64,000 nt of DNA from Deltaproteobacteria bacterium (lineage in GTDB: Bacteria; Myxococcota_A; UBA9160; UBA4427), in NCBI GenBank assembly GCA_029261855.1, contig JAJDAN010000089.1, positions 310,001-374,000 on the forward strand, written 5' to 3'. Shown piece by piece: positions 16,465-23,813 of the stretch (the first letter of the stretch is position 1; each line of letters opens with the position of its first letter). A program made the position numbers and the translations under genes. Under the pieces are notes generated by a model. It was not told the origin of the DNA and ran no database searches. It saw only the letters and a list, made by a program, of their open reading frames with translations.

Positions 16465-16940
16465 GCGAGAGGCAGGGCCCGGTCGAGCCCACCGCTGCCT
16501 TGCGCGCGCGAGTGATGGCCATCGCCGACCCCGCGACCCCCTTCGCGGGCTTCGCCGAGCGGATCGCCCGCCTCTTCGACCTCCCGGACGCTCCGGTGCG
16601 CTCGATCCTGACGGCGGCCGCCGCCCCGGCAAGCGACTCCTGGGTCGACGGCTTCGCTCCCGGGATGCGGTTGTTCCACCTGCAGGGGGGCGCGTCGGTA
16701 GCCTCCTCCGACTGTGGCCTCGTGCAGCTGGATGTCGAGGCGGCCGTACCCCGGCACCGACACGGTGGCCTCGAGCAGGTTCTCATCCTGGCGGGACAGG
16801 CCGAGGAGGATCGCGGAGAGCTGTGGCACCCGGGCGACCTGGTGGTGCGCGACGCGGGCAGCGTCCACGGCTTCCGGTCCGTCGGCAATGAGCCCCTGCT
16901 GTTCGCCGTGGTGCTCGACGACGGGCTCGAGCTCGTCTAG
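16461..16940 (+). CDS. ChrR-like cupin anti-sigma factor
   Basis: A 159-residue protein with a helical N-terminal part (about 1-60) and a C-terminal cupin barrel. The cupin metal site reads PRHRHGGLEQ with a returning His in GSVHGF, matching the ChrR cupin-like domain. Unlike canonical ChrR it has no N-terminal HxxxCxxC zinc anti-sigma motif (only one Cys in the whole protein), so the N-terminal helices would have to hold the sigma factor without zinc. ATG at 16461 overlaps the sigma stop by four bases. I infer anti-sigma function from gene pairing and the cupin sequence. Confidence 0.8.
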   Translation: MSERQGPVEPTAALRARVMAIADPATPFAGFAERIARLFDLPDAPVRSILTAAAAPASDSWVDGFAPGMRLFHLQGGASVASSDCGLVQLDVEAAVPRHRHGGLEQVLILAGQAEEDRGELWHPGDLVVRDAGSVHGFRSVGNEPLLFAVVLDDGLELV

Positions 16941-16968
16941 CCGGTCCCGCTCCTGGTCTCCCAGTCGA

Positions 16969-17778
16969 TCAGTCGATCAGTCGCTCTCGGAAGAACCCGA
17001 GAATCTCGTCCAGCGCCTCGCGGGTCGGCTCGCCTTGCCGGTCGATGAGGTGCCCAGTCACCACGCTGTGCGGCGGCATGTTGCCGGGGGCGTCGGGGTT
17101 CGCCGACGAATCGGGAAGCGCGCGTCCGACGAAGCGGTCCCCGAGCGCTTCCTGGTACGCGGCGAAACGCTCGGCACGGCAGAAGGGGTCCCCCTCGAAG
17201 CGATAAGCGAGGACCGTGAGGTCCTCGCGTTGCATGCGCTCCTTCACCTGCGCGAGCTCGTCCGGCGCAATGTGGAGCCCGGCGTGCTGGAAGAGGGGCA
17301 GCGAGGGTTGCGAGAGGACAGGCGCCCGCACCACCGGCTCGAGCATCAGCGACAGGGCGAAGTTTCCCGTGAAGCACATTCCGATTGCGCCGACGCCGAG
17401 GCCACCGCAGAGAGGAAAGGCATGGACGGCCAGTTCCCGTAGCCAGTCGATGACGGGACTCGACCGGTTTGCCGCGAACGCCCGGAACTCGCGACTGATG
17501 CAGGCGCGCAGCATCACGCCCACGCCGCGTGGGACGTTGATCGGCGCACCCGGGTCGCCGAAGAGTTGTGGCATCCACACGGTGAACCCGGTGTCGCGCA
17601 CCCGGCGCGCGAAGGTACAGACCTGGGGGTGGATCCCGGGCATCTCCGCCATCACGATCACGGCGGGGCCTTCGCCCGACACGAACACGGGCCGGGTCTG
17701 GCCAAGGAAGGTGAGCTCGCGGGCCTCGAAGTCCTCGAGCCGGTCGCGTTGGTTCGGGTCCGTCGGGCTGGGAGGCAT
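16969..17778 (-). CDS. Dienelactone hydrolase family protein
   Basis: A 269-residue alpha/beta hydrolase of the dienelactone hydrolase family. The nucleophile is Cys135 in GAIGMCFTG (the family pattern GxCxGG with a slight change), and Glu45 in MAEMPGIHP matches the glutamate that activates the cysteine. A histidine for the triad is expected in GHLIDRQ near the C terminus (MPPHSVVTGH). Members hydrolyse dienelactone in chlorocatechol breakdown or other esters and lactones. The ATG at 17778 is preceded by a weak purine tract. The gene converges with the anti-sigma gene; its stop codon lies in a three-unit octamer repeat (16963-16986). Confidence 0.88.
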   Translation of the reverse strand: MPPSPTDPNQRDRLEDFEARELTFLGQTRPVFVSGEGPAVIVMAEMPGIHPQVCTFARRVRDTGFTVWMPQLFGDPGAPINVPRGVGVMLRACISREFRAFAANRSSPVIDWLRELAVHAFPLCGGLGVGAIGMCFTGNFALSLMLEPVVRAPVLSQPSLPLFQHAGLHIAPDELAQVKERMQREDLTVLAYRFEGDPFCRAERFAAYQEALGDRFVGRALPDSSANPDAPGNMPPHSVVTGHLIDRQGEPTREALDEILGFFRERLID

Positions 17779-17827
17779 GCCACGCAGCGTACCACGGCAA
17801 CGGTTCCCGCCAGGCGGGACGGGATCG

Positions 17828-18583
17828 CTATGCCCCGGCCGCGTCCGATGTGCGGAAGCGAGCGAGGTACCGCTTCGGGGGCAGGAAGGCCAGGTACTGC
17901 GCGGTGCACGAGGACACCGAGAGGACGCCGATCGCCGCCTGTACGCCGGTGCTGGCAAAGAAGTCGATGCCCTGGAAGACGACCCACCAGCTGATGGCGT
18001 TGGTCAGCAGCGAGCAGGTCGCGGCGATCGCCCACAACAGGAAGCGGTTGACGACGATGGGATCGCTGAGACCAATGGCGACCCGCTTCCGCAGCATCCA
18101 CCAGTAGCGGTAGGCCTCGATCGCCGTCCAGCCGAACGCCAGCGAGTTCAGCATCTGGCCGGCGAGGGTGGCAGGCAGGGCGGAACTCATCACGTCGGCG
18201 GGACTCGTCATGCTCGCACTGGAGATGCCGATCGAGATGGCGTGTGCGACGTACGAAAGCGACAGGAAGCCGAGCAGCGCACGCGCCCAACCTTCCTGAG
18301 GCCGAAAGGCGGACCAGGTGAAGACGACCACGGCGATGAAGCCGAAGTCAATGACGAAGGTGCTGACCACCATCAGGTCGAGGCCGGTGGAGGCTGCCAC
18401 GAGTCCTGGGGTCCCGGCCGCGATGGCCATCGGGTACCCGATGCCGCCGATCAGAAGCAGCGCCAGGCCCACACTCGCCTCCGGAAGCTTCCTCGTACGC
18501 CTCGCCAGGAACAGCAGTCGAATGCCGACGAGGGCGCCGACCACGACGAAAGCCAGGGTCGCCAGGCCGCTCAAGATCTGCAT
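17828..18583 (-). CDS. Seven-helix integral membrane protein, unknown function
   Basis: A 251-residue protein with about seven hydrophobic helices and short loops: helices near residues 3-24, 38-58, 70-92, 102-120, 135-155, 178-200 and 208-230. I do not recognise a named family; conserved-looking features are the tryptophan-rich ISWWVVFQGIDFF and a basic C-terminal segment PPKRYLARFR. The topology is like 7TM sensor or rhodopsin-type proteins, but no retinal lysine motif is evident. Its ribosome site (TGGAGGG) is buried in the 3' arm of a perfect 8-bp inverted repeat at 18592-18612, so translation may be regulated. It is divergent from a TetR gene. Confidence 0.75.
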   Translation of the reverse strand: MQILSGLATLAFVVVGALVGIRLLFLARRTRKLPEASVGLALLLIGGIGYPMAIAAGTPGLVAASTGLDLMVVSTFVIDFGFIAVVVFTWSAFRPQEGWARALLGFLSLSYVAHAISIGISSASMTSPADVMSSALPATLAGQMLNSLAFGWTAIEAYRYWWMLRKRVAIGLSDPIVVNRFLLWAIAATCSLLTNAISWWVVFQGIDFFASTGVQAAIGVLSVSSCTAQYLAFLPPKRYLARFRTSDAAGA

Positions 18584-18591
18584 CTCGGATC

Positions 18592-18612
18592 CCTCCAGGG
18601 TGCTCCTGGAGG
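18592..18612 (-). promoter_or_regulatory. Inverted repeat that would sequester a ribosome binding site
   Basis: CCTCCAGG (18592-18599) and CCTGGAGG (18605-18612) form a perfect 8-bp stem with a 5-base loop. Read on the minus strand, the arm nearer the gene ends in TGGAGG, which is the Shine-Dalgarno of the ATG at 18583, 8 bases away. In the mRNA the hairpin would hide this site. Confidence 0.6.
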
Positions 18613-18729
18613 TGAATCGGTAGGCGGCGACACGACTTGAGCGGGCCGGGCGCGTCGGTCGTTCGGGCGGGTCGACGGGTCGAGGGGGCCACTCCGCGTC
18701 CGGGTCCCGGCCTGCGCGCCAGAATCTGT

Positions 18730-18758
18730 TTGCGCGACAGGGAGGATCCGGTCAAAGT
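18730..18758 (+). promoter_or_regulatory. Candidate promoter TTGCGC-17-CAAAGT
   Basis: TTGCGC at 18730-18735 and CAAAGT at 18753-18758 are 17 bp apart in the divergent gap before the TetR gene. Transcription would start near 18765, just ahead of a 17-codon upstream frame at 18768. Confidence 0.4.
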
Positions 18759-18767
18759 GCCCACGAG

Positions 18768-18821
18768 ATGAGCGGCAACCTCCAACCCGCTCCCGCACGC
18801 GCGGGATGGACCCTCCGGTGA
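18768..18821 (+). CDS. Possible 17-residue upstream peptide coupled to the TetR gene
   Basis: ATG at 18768 opens a frame encoding MSGNLQPAPARAGWTLR and ends in TGA at 18819-18821. That stop overlaps GTG 18818 by four bases (GTGA), and this GTG is in frame with the TetR protein. The arrangement is what translational coupling from a leader peptide would look like. There is no Shine-Dalgarno before the ATG, and the peptide has no known relative. It may be chance in GC-rich DNA. Confidence 0.3.
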   Translation: MSGNLQPAPARAGWTLR

Positions 18822-19459
18822 CCGCCCGAGCCACACGCAGCCCGGCCGCCGGCTCCCGAGCGGTCGCCCGCCAGCGCCGTCACGAGCGCATCATCGACGC
18901 GGCCACCGAGCTGTTCTCCGAGCTCGGCTTCGAAACCACCACGGTGGACCAGATCGCGCAGCGCGCGCGTGTGTCCAAGGGCCTCGTCTACGACCACTAC
19001 CCATCCAAGAAGGCGCTGATGGCCGAGGTCTGGAAGCGACAGGCGGAAGCCTGGCGGTCGGCGACCCGGCTCGCCGTCAAACACGCGAAAGGCTCAGTGG
19101 CAGACAACATTGGCGAGGCCATGGCGGCGTCCATTCGCCACGCGCGCGACACCCCGATGCTGCGGCGGATCCTGATGCAGAACCCCGGGGCCATCGCCGA
19201 GCGCACCCCGGCAGACGTCAGCCTGTTCGGTCGCGGGTATCGGGCCCGTCTCGAAGCCGCGCTGACCAACGGGGTCGGTCGCGGGGAGCTAAGACCGGAT
19301 CTCGACGTGCCCCGCACCGCGGAGCTGATCTGGTTGCTCCATGTCTCCCTGATCTGGGAGATGTTCATCGGCAGCGGGAAGGAGCCGCGCACGGACGCCG
19401 AGAGCCTGATCCGCGCGTCCGTCGCGCTGGTGGTTTCGGGGATCCGGGCGGCTCCCTAG
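18806..19459 (+). CDS. TetR-family transcriptional regulator
   Basis: A 217-residue TetR regulator. After a basic, disordered N tail, the DNA-binding domain covers about residues 24-75: RHERIIDAATELFSELGFETTTVDQIA and the recognition helix SKGLVYDHYPSKKAL. The rest is a ligand-binding bundle with a C-terminal tryptophan-rich helix (LIWLLHVSLIWEMF). ATG 18806 and GTG 18818 are both possible; neither has a strong ribosome site, and the GTG overlaps the stop of a short upstream frame. Its 3' end runs 171 bp into the antiparallel oxygenase gene. Likely targets are the 7-TM gene, the oxygenase, or itself. Confidence 0.9.
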   Translation: MDPPVTARATRSPAAGSRAVARQRRHERIIDAATELFSELGFETTTVDQIAQRARVSKGLVYDHYPSKKALMAEVWKRQAEAWRSATRLAVKHAKGSVADNIGEAMAASIRHARDTPMLRRILMQNPGAIAERTPADVSLFGRGYRARLEAALTNGVGRGELRPDLDVPRTAELIWLLHVSLIWEMFIGSGKEPRTDAESLIRASVALVVSGIRAAP

Positions 19460-20374
19460 CGCGCGCTCCCGGGCGAGCGAGACACACGGCGGCTCCGGGT
19501 ACGCCCAACGAAGCAGACGTGCCTTGAGCCGATCGACGGGCGCGAACACGAAGCGGGCCACCGGCTCCGGCTGGTGGGTGCCCGTCATGCGGCGCGCCCA
19601 CTCGGGCATCAGTGCCATCGAAGCCCGCACCGAAACCCAGCGGTCGAAGAGGTCGCGGCGTCCGACTCGCGGCTGATCCACACGACCCTCGAGGAACCCG
19701 AGAAAGTCGACGGTCTGGCTGTTCATCGCCAGCAGCGGCCTCATGCGTTCGACGTAGTCGTCGAGCTCGCTGACGCTTTCCGGCACCCAGTCCGCGCCTC
19801 CCATGCGACCGATCACCGCCTGCTCGCGCAGGTAGCGGTCCTTTTCCTCGCGGCGCAGAGGACGACGGCTGCGATCGAAGGCGGTCATGACGGCCCAGGG
19901 GATGCAGGTGTGCACCCAGGCGATCAGCTCCGGGTCCAGCGCGCAGTAGGACACGCCGTCCGCACGGGTTCCGCGGACGCGACCGTGGATCGTCTTGACT
20001 CGCCCGATCACGTCCGTCGCGCCGGCGGTGCTTCCGAAGGTGGTTCGCAGCACGTAGCCCAGGGTGTTGCGGGCCCGGCGCAGCGGGTCTTCGCGGTACG
20101 AGGACTGGGTGTACACGCCGTGCATCACCGATGGATGCAGCACTTCCATCAGGATGGCCGCAGTCCCGGCCAACGCGAGGCTCGCCAGGTCCGCATGGAT
20201 CTCCCAGGAAATGCTGTCCGGCCCACCGGCCAGCCCCGGATCTCCGGCGGGTCCGCCGTAGATCGACGGTTCGTCGTGGCGACCGCCGCCGGTCTCGATC
20301 TCGGTGGCCAGGCGAAGCCGGAGACCTTCGAGACGGGACTCCTTCCGCGACTTCGTATGCGACACCCTCGACAT
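19289..20374 (-). CDS. MpaB-type oxygenase (DUF2236), with C-terminal extension over the TetR gene
   Basis: A 361-residue member of the DUF2236/MpaB family, which includes the heme-containing rubber oxygenase Lcp and mycophenolic-acid MpaB. The family histidines appear in HPSVMHGVYTQSS, KTIHGRVRG and WVHTCIPWA, together with the REDPLRRARNT and REEKDRY motifs. The domain ends around residue 300 (RWAYPEP). The last ~57 codons are antisense to the 3' end of the TetR gene, with charged low-complexity sequence, and look like readthrough past a lost stop. The ATG at 20374 has AGGAGG 9 bases upstream. It is divergent from a TetR gene across an inverted-repeat operator. Probable substrate class: hydrophobic or polyisoprenoid compounds. 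Confidence 0.85.
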   Translation of the reverse strand: MSRVSHTKSRKESRLEGLRLRLATEIETGGGRHDEPSIYGGPAGDPGLAGGPDSISWEIHADLASLALAGTAAILMEVLHPSVMHGVYTQSSYREDPLRRARNTLGYVLRTTFGSTAGATDVIGRVKTIHGRVRGTRADGVSYCALDPELIAWVHTCIPWAVMTAFDRSRRPLRREEKDRYLREQAVIGRMGGADWVPESVSELDDYVERMRPLLAMNSQTVDFLGFLEGRVDQPRVGRRDLFDRWVSVRASMALMPEWARRMTGTHQPEPVARFVFAPVDRLKARLLRWAYPEPPCVSLARERALGSRPDPRNHQRDGRADQALGVRARLLPAADEHLPDQGDMEQPDQLRGAGHVEIRS

Positions 20375-20416
20375 CGTCCCTGGCCTCCTCTTCGATCCCG
20401 GGGCTGCTAGCCTAAT

Positions 20417-20439
20417 CCAAGTAATCACTTGGTATTACT
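20417..20439. promoter_or_regulatory. Inverted-repeat operator between MpaB-type oxygenase and TetR genes
   Basis: Two nested inverted repeats overlap: CCAAGT (20417-20422) with ACTTGG (20427-20432), and AGTAAT (20420-20425) with ATTACT (20434-20439). The site is unusually AT-rich for this DNA and lies in the 92-bp divergent spacer, the expected place for the TetR protein starting at 20467 to repress both itself and the oxygenase. Confidence 0.6.
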
Positions 20440-20466
20440 CGGATTTCGGGTCACGAGGTTCCGCCG

Positions 20467-21111
20467 GTGCAACGAAGCGCCAAAGAGCCCGACTTCACTG
20501 TCAGAAAGCTCCCCGCCCAGCGCCGATCGCGGGAGACCTTCGAGGCCGTCGTTACCGCCTGCGCTTGGCTTCTACCGGAGCGGGGCTACGTCGGAACGAC
20601 CACCAACCACATCGCTGAACGCGCCGGCGTCAACATCTCGTCGCTCTATGAGTACTTCCCGGGCAAGGACGCGATCGTGGCCGTCGTGGCCGAGCGCCTG
20701 GTCGAACGCGTGCTCGACGGACTCGCAGCGGGTGCGTTGGACGTGGTGAGCCGCCAGCGAGAGGACGCGGTCCGACGCTGGATCGAGCACATCTACGAGA
20801 CCGTGGCGCGCGAGCGGCAGCTCGTCGCCGTCTTCCTCTACCAGGTGCCGTACACGAACTCCCTTCCGTCCGTGCAGGCCGTGGGCGAGCGGATTCTCGA
20901 CTTGTCCCAGCAGATCCGCGAACACGCGGGAGGCTTCGTCCATCCCGACTTCTCGAATGCGACCCTGCGACTGGTCGTGAACCTCGTCACCTCGACCATC
21001 ATGGAGTTGGTGCTCGCGAGCGAGGGAGACCCCGGAGGCGAGGGGGATCGAGCGGAGCTGCTCGACGAGCTGATCCTGCGCCTGGACGGCTGGATCCGAA
21101 CCCCCGCCTGA
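20467..21111 (+). CDS. TetR-family transcriptional regulator
   Basis: A 214-residue TetR regulator. The DNA-binding domain (about residues 20-68) includes FEAVVTACAWLLPERGYVGTT and the helix-turn-helix IAERAGVNISSLYEYFPGKDAI. The C-terminal domain fits the common TetR_C class seen in QacR/AcrR-like regulators. GTG at 20467 was chosen; GAGG lies 8 bases upstream and there is no ATG near. It is transcribed away from the MpaB-type oxygenase with an inverted repeat between them, so local repression of the oxygenase is the simplest reading. The ligand is unknown. The K+ channel gene begins 47 bp downstream with its own -10-like box. Confidence 0.9.
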   Translation: MQRSAKEPDFTVRKLPAQRRSRETFEAVVTACAWLLPERGYVGTTTNHIAERAGVNISSLYEYFPGKDAIVAVVAERLVERVLDGLAAGALDVVSRQREDAVRRWIEHIYETVARERQLVAVFLYQVPYTNSLPSVQAVGERILDLSQQIREHAGGFVHPDFSNATLRLVVNLVTSTIMELVLASEGDPGGEGDRAELLDELILRLDGWIRTPA

Positions 21112-21144
21112 CCCGTGCCCCGAGTAGGTCACTGGCCTACGAGC

Positions 21145-21150
21145 TACGCT
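21145..21150 (+). promoter_or_regulatory. Candidate -10 hexamer TACGCT, leaderless start
   Basis: TACGCT ends 7 bases before GTG 21158, the same box and spacing as at 13344-13349. There is no Shine-Dalgarno between box and start. Confidence 0.45.
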
Positions 21151-21157
21151 ACGCGCC

Positions 21158-22882
21158 GTGAAGTTCCTGCCCTCGCAGTTCGCGTACCTCCTCTCGGAAC
21201 GCGAATCACGCCGCAACCTCCGCGCCCTGGCTCGCTATGCGGCCATCCTGGCGGCGTCCATCGGTGTCTTCACGGTCTTGTTCCACGCCATCATGATCTA
21301 CGAGGGCCAACAGCATTCCTGGTTGACCGGGCTCTACTGGACGCTCACCGTGATGAGCACCCTCGGCTTCGGCGACATCACCTTCCACAGTGATCTCGGT
21401 CGCGGCTTCACGATCATCGTGCTGGTGTACGGGATCGTGATGCTCCTGATCGTGGCGCCCTTTACCTTCATCCGCTTCTTCTACGCGCCGTGGCTCGAGG
21501 CCCAGCTGAGATCGCGCGCACCGCGCAAGGTCGCCGACGACCTCGCGGGCCACGTCGTCATCTGCTGCTATGACGAGCTCGCGCGCGCGCTGATTCCGCG
21601 TCTCGACGACCTCGGGATCCCGTACGTCGTCATCGAACCGGACACCGCCGAAGCGGCCGGCCTCCACACCGACGAGGTGTCCGTGGTCGCCGGATCCCGG
21701 GTCCAGGCCGGCACCTTCCGCGCGGTCCGGGCCGCACAGGCACGCCTGGTGCTCGCGAACATGAGCGACACCGAGAACACGAACATCACGCTGACGGTGC
21801 GCGAGGTTGCACCCGACGTCCCGGTGGTCGCTCTCGCCGAGAACGTGGACTCCATCGATGTGATCGAGCTGAGCGGCGCCACCCAGGTCCTGCCCCTCAA
21901 GCAGCGGCTGGGAGAGCAGCTGGCGACGCGCGTCGCCGACGGCTTCCGATCCGCCCAACGGATCGGGCACTTCGGGGACCTGGTCATCGCCGAGTTCCCG
22001 ATCCACGGCACGGCCCTCCCGGGTCGCACGGTCCGGGACAGCCATTTGCGCGCGATGACCGGGCTGAACGTCGTCGCGGTCTGGGAACGCGGCCGACTGC
22101 TGCCCGCCGGTCCCGACACCCTGCTCTCCGAGCACAGCGTGCCGGTCGTCGTCGGCACGGAAGAACAGGTCACCGAGCTCGACGCGCTCTTCGTCATCTA
22201 CCAGGCGACAGAGGAAGCGCCGGTCCTCGTGATCGGTGGCGGCAACGTGGGTCAGGCCGTCGCCCGAGCCCTACGGGAACGCGAGGTGCAGGTCACGATT
22301 CTCGACGCGGACCCCGGCCTGCGCGACAAGCTGAGCGAGTGCGCCGACCGAGTCGTAATCGGTGACGCGGCGAATCTGGACACCGTCAAGCGCGCCGGCA
22401 TCGAAGAGGCGCGCTCGGTGGTGCTGACGACCAACGACGACGCCACCAACCTGTTCCTGACCATCTACTGCCGCCGTCTCAGCCGTACCGCACACATCAT
22501 CAGCCGCATCAGTCACGACTGGAACCTCGAGGCGATCCACCGGGCCGGCGCAGACTTCGCCCTCAGCCACGGATCGCTGGCGGTCCAGACCCTGGTCGCC
22601 ATGGTCCGCGGGCGCGATCTCATCGTCCTGGGCGAGGGCACCGAGCTGTTCGTCGAACGCACGCCGGAGCATCTCTTCGGGAAGCTGCTGGCCGAGAGCG
22701 GCATCGGGTCCGCGACGGGTCTGAACGTGGTCGCCATCCGGGAAGGCGACCACTTCCGGGCGAATCCGCCGGCATCCACCGAGCTGACGGCGGGCTCCGA
22801 GCTGGTCATGATCGGCAGCGGCGAGCAGCGACAACGCTTCCTCGCCATGGGCCCGAACGGCAAGGCTCAAGCCTCCGCGTAG
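21158..22882 (+). CDS. Two-TM potassium channel with two RCK (TrkA-N/TrkA-C) units
   Basis: A 574-residue K+ channel subunit. Two membrane helices (about 26-47 and 84-107) flank a pore loop with filter Thr68-Leu-Gly-Phe-Gly72-Asp (TLGFGD, close to TVGYGD). Two cytoplasmic Rossmann units follow: the first (about 128-345) has HVVICCYDELARALIP, departing from GxGxxG, and the second (about 347-565) has the intact nucleotide loop VLVIGGGNVGQAVARAL and an acidic residue ending strand 2 (LDADP). Each is followed by a TrkA-C-like domain. Tandem RCK units in one chain form a gating ring in a tetramer (as in GsuK). The GTG start follows a -10-like box by 7 bases. Confidence 0.92.
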   Translation: MKFLPSQFAYLLSERESRRNLRALARYAAILAASIGVFTVLFHAIMIYEGQQHSWLTGLYWTLTVMSTLGFGDITFHSDLGRGFTIIVLVYGIVMLLIVAPFTFIRFFYAPWLEAQLRSRAPRKVADDLAGHVVICCYDELARALIPRLDDLGIPYVVIEPDTAEAAGLHTDEVSVVAGSRVQAGTFRAVRAAQARLVLANMSDTENTNITLTVREVAPDVPVVALAENVDSIDVIELSGATQVLPLKQRLGEQLATRVADGFRSAQRIGHFGDLVIAEFPIHGTALPGRTVRDSHLRAMTGLNVVAVWERGRLLPAGPDTLLSEHSVPVVVGTEEQVTELDALFVIYQATEEAPVLVIGGGNVGQAVARALREREVQVTILDADPGLRDKLSECADRVVIGDAANLDTVKRAGIEEARSVVLTTNDDATNLFLTIYCRRLSRTAHIISRISHDWNLEAIHRAGADFALSHGSLAVQTLVAMVRGRDLIVLGEGTELFVERTPEHLFGKLLAESGIGSATGLNVVAIREGDHFRANPPASTELTAGSELVMIGSGEQRQRFLAMGPNGKAQASA

Positions 22883-22886
22883 GACC

Positions 22887-23717
22887 TCAGCGGACGATCT
22901 CCTCGTCGAGCAGCCGGGAGTTCGGCACGCTCCAGCGGTTGGCACCATCGCTGAAGAGAGTGTCCACCGCGCCCACCCGTTCCACGGTTCCCCGGCGGCC
23001 ACCCACTTCGACGGACTCGCCCGGCGTCAGGGACTGCCGCAGGAAGTGGCCCGCGAGGATGTGGGAGATCACCGGCCGCGCACCCAGAGCGAACGCAATG
23101 CCCAGGGTCAAGCCGGCCGCAGCGAAAGCGACGGAAATGATGGTGGTCAGGATCTGGGTGTCGATCCCGAGCTGTTCGAGCGCCAGCACGGCGACGACCA
23201 GCACGACGAGGCTCTGGGTCGCCGCGCCCAGCCGAGTCGCTTCGCCGACGTTCACCGCCGCCGCTGCGGAAGCCACCACGCTGCGGCTGAAGCGGGCGAG
23301 CAGCAGCCCCAGCACGAGGATCAGCCCGGCCGTGATGACGTCGGGCAGGAACGCGATCAATCGGTCGATGGTCGTCGTAACCGCCGTCAGGCCCAGGGTC
23401 TCGACGGCAGACAAGACGAAGGTCAGCATCAGCACCCAGAACAACAGGCGCGCCGTGATGCTCGAGGGCGGCGACTCGATGCCGGCTCGCTCGAGGAAGC
23501 GGGGAAGTCCCAGGCGACTCGACGCCTCGTCGAGGCCGACCCGACGCAACACGCGGACCGCCGCGATCTCGAGCGCCTTCGAGACCAGCCAGCCGACACC
23601 CAGGATCAGGACGGTGGCTGCGAGACTGGGTAGGAAGGCTGCAACTGTGCCACTCAGCTGCGTCAGCGAGTCGATCACGACCTGGCGCCAGGCCTCTACA
23701 TCGAAGTACTCGCCCAC
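22887..23717 (-). CDS. MscS-type mechanosensitive ion channel
   Basis: A 276-residue small mechanosensitive channel. Membrane helices lie at about residues 20-45, 80-100, 105-135 and 145-185; the pore helix and following Lsm-like beta domain show the MscS pattern GLTLGIAFALGARPVISHILAGHFLR then GESVEVGGRRGTVERVGAVDT and NSRLLDEEIVR at the end. It lacks the C-terminal cytoplasmic alpha/beta domain of E. coli MscS, ending after the beta domain. GTG at 23717 was chosen because a near-perfect AGGAGGTG lies 6 bases upstream. It is convergent with the K+ channel gene and divergent from the MgtE-like gene. It would open under hypo-osmotic membrane tension. Confidence 0.9.
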   Translation of the reverse strand: MGEYFDVEAWRQVVIDSLTQLSGTVAAFLPSLAATVLILGVGWLVSKALEIAAVRVLRRVGLDEASSRLGLPRFLERAGIESPPSSITARLLFWVLMLTFVLSAVETLGLTAVTTTIDRLIAFLPDVITAGLILVLGLLLARFSRSVVASAAAAVNVGEATRLGAATQSLVVLVVAVLALEQLGIDTQILTTIISVAFAAAGLTLGIAFALGARPVISHILAGHFLRQSLTPGESVEVGGRRGTVERVGAVDTLFSDGANRWSVPNSRLLDEEIVR

Positions 23718-23780
23718 GCTCCACCTCCTCGTATTCAGTGGATACAGGGTACGGCGTGGCCGCGCATCCAGCACTGCGAC

Positions 23781-23786
23781 TATGCT
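23781..23786 (+). promoter_or_regulatory. Candidate -10 hexamer TATGCT before a leaderless upstream frame
   Basis: TATGCT is followed by CCCGCC and then ATG 23793. The identical CCCGCCATG follows the -10 box of the ECF sigma gene. Transcription would start at the ATG of a six-codon frame that leads into the MgtE-like gene. Confidence 0.45.
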
Positions 23787-23792
23787 CCCGCC

Positions 23793-23813
23793 ATGCAGCA
23801 GGTGACCTGGTGA
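23793..23813 (+). CDS. Possible six-residue leader peptide MQQVTW
   Basis: ATG 23793 opens a frame encoding MQQVTW with stop TGA at 23811-23813. The stop overlaps GTG 23810, the start of the MgtE N/CBS gene (GTGA). AGGTG inside the leader lies at ribosome-site distance from that GTG. This suggests a leaderless micro-peptide coupled to translation of a magnesium-related gene, but a frame this short has no statistical support on its own. Confidence 0.35.
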   Translation: MQQVTW

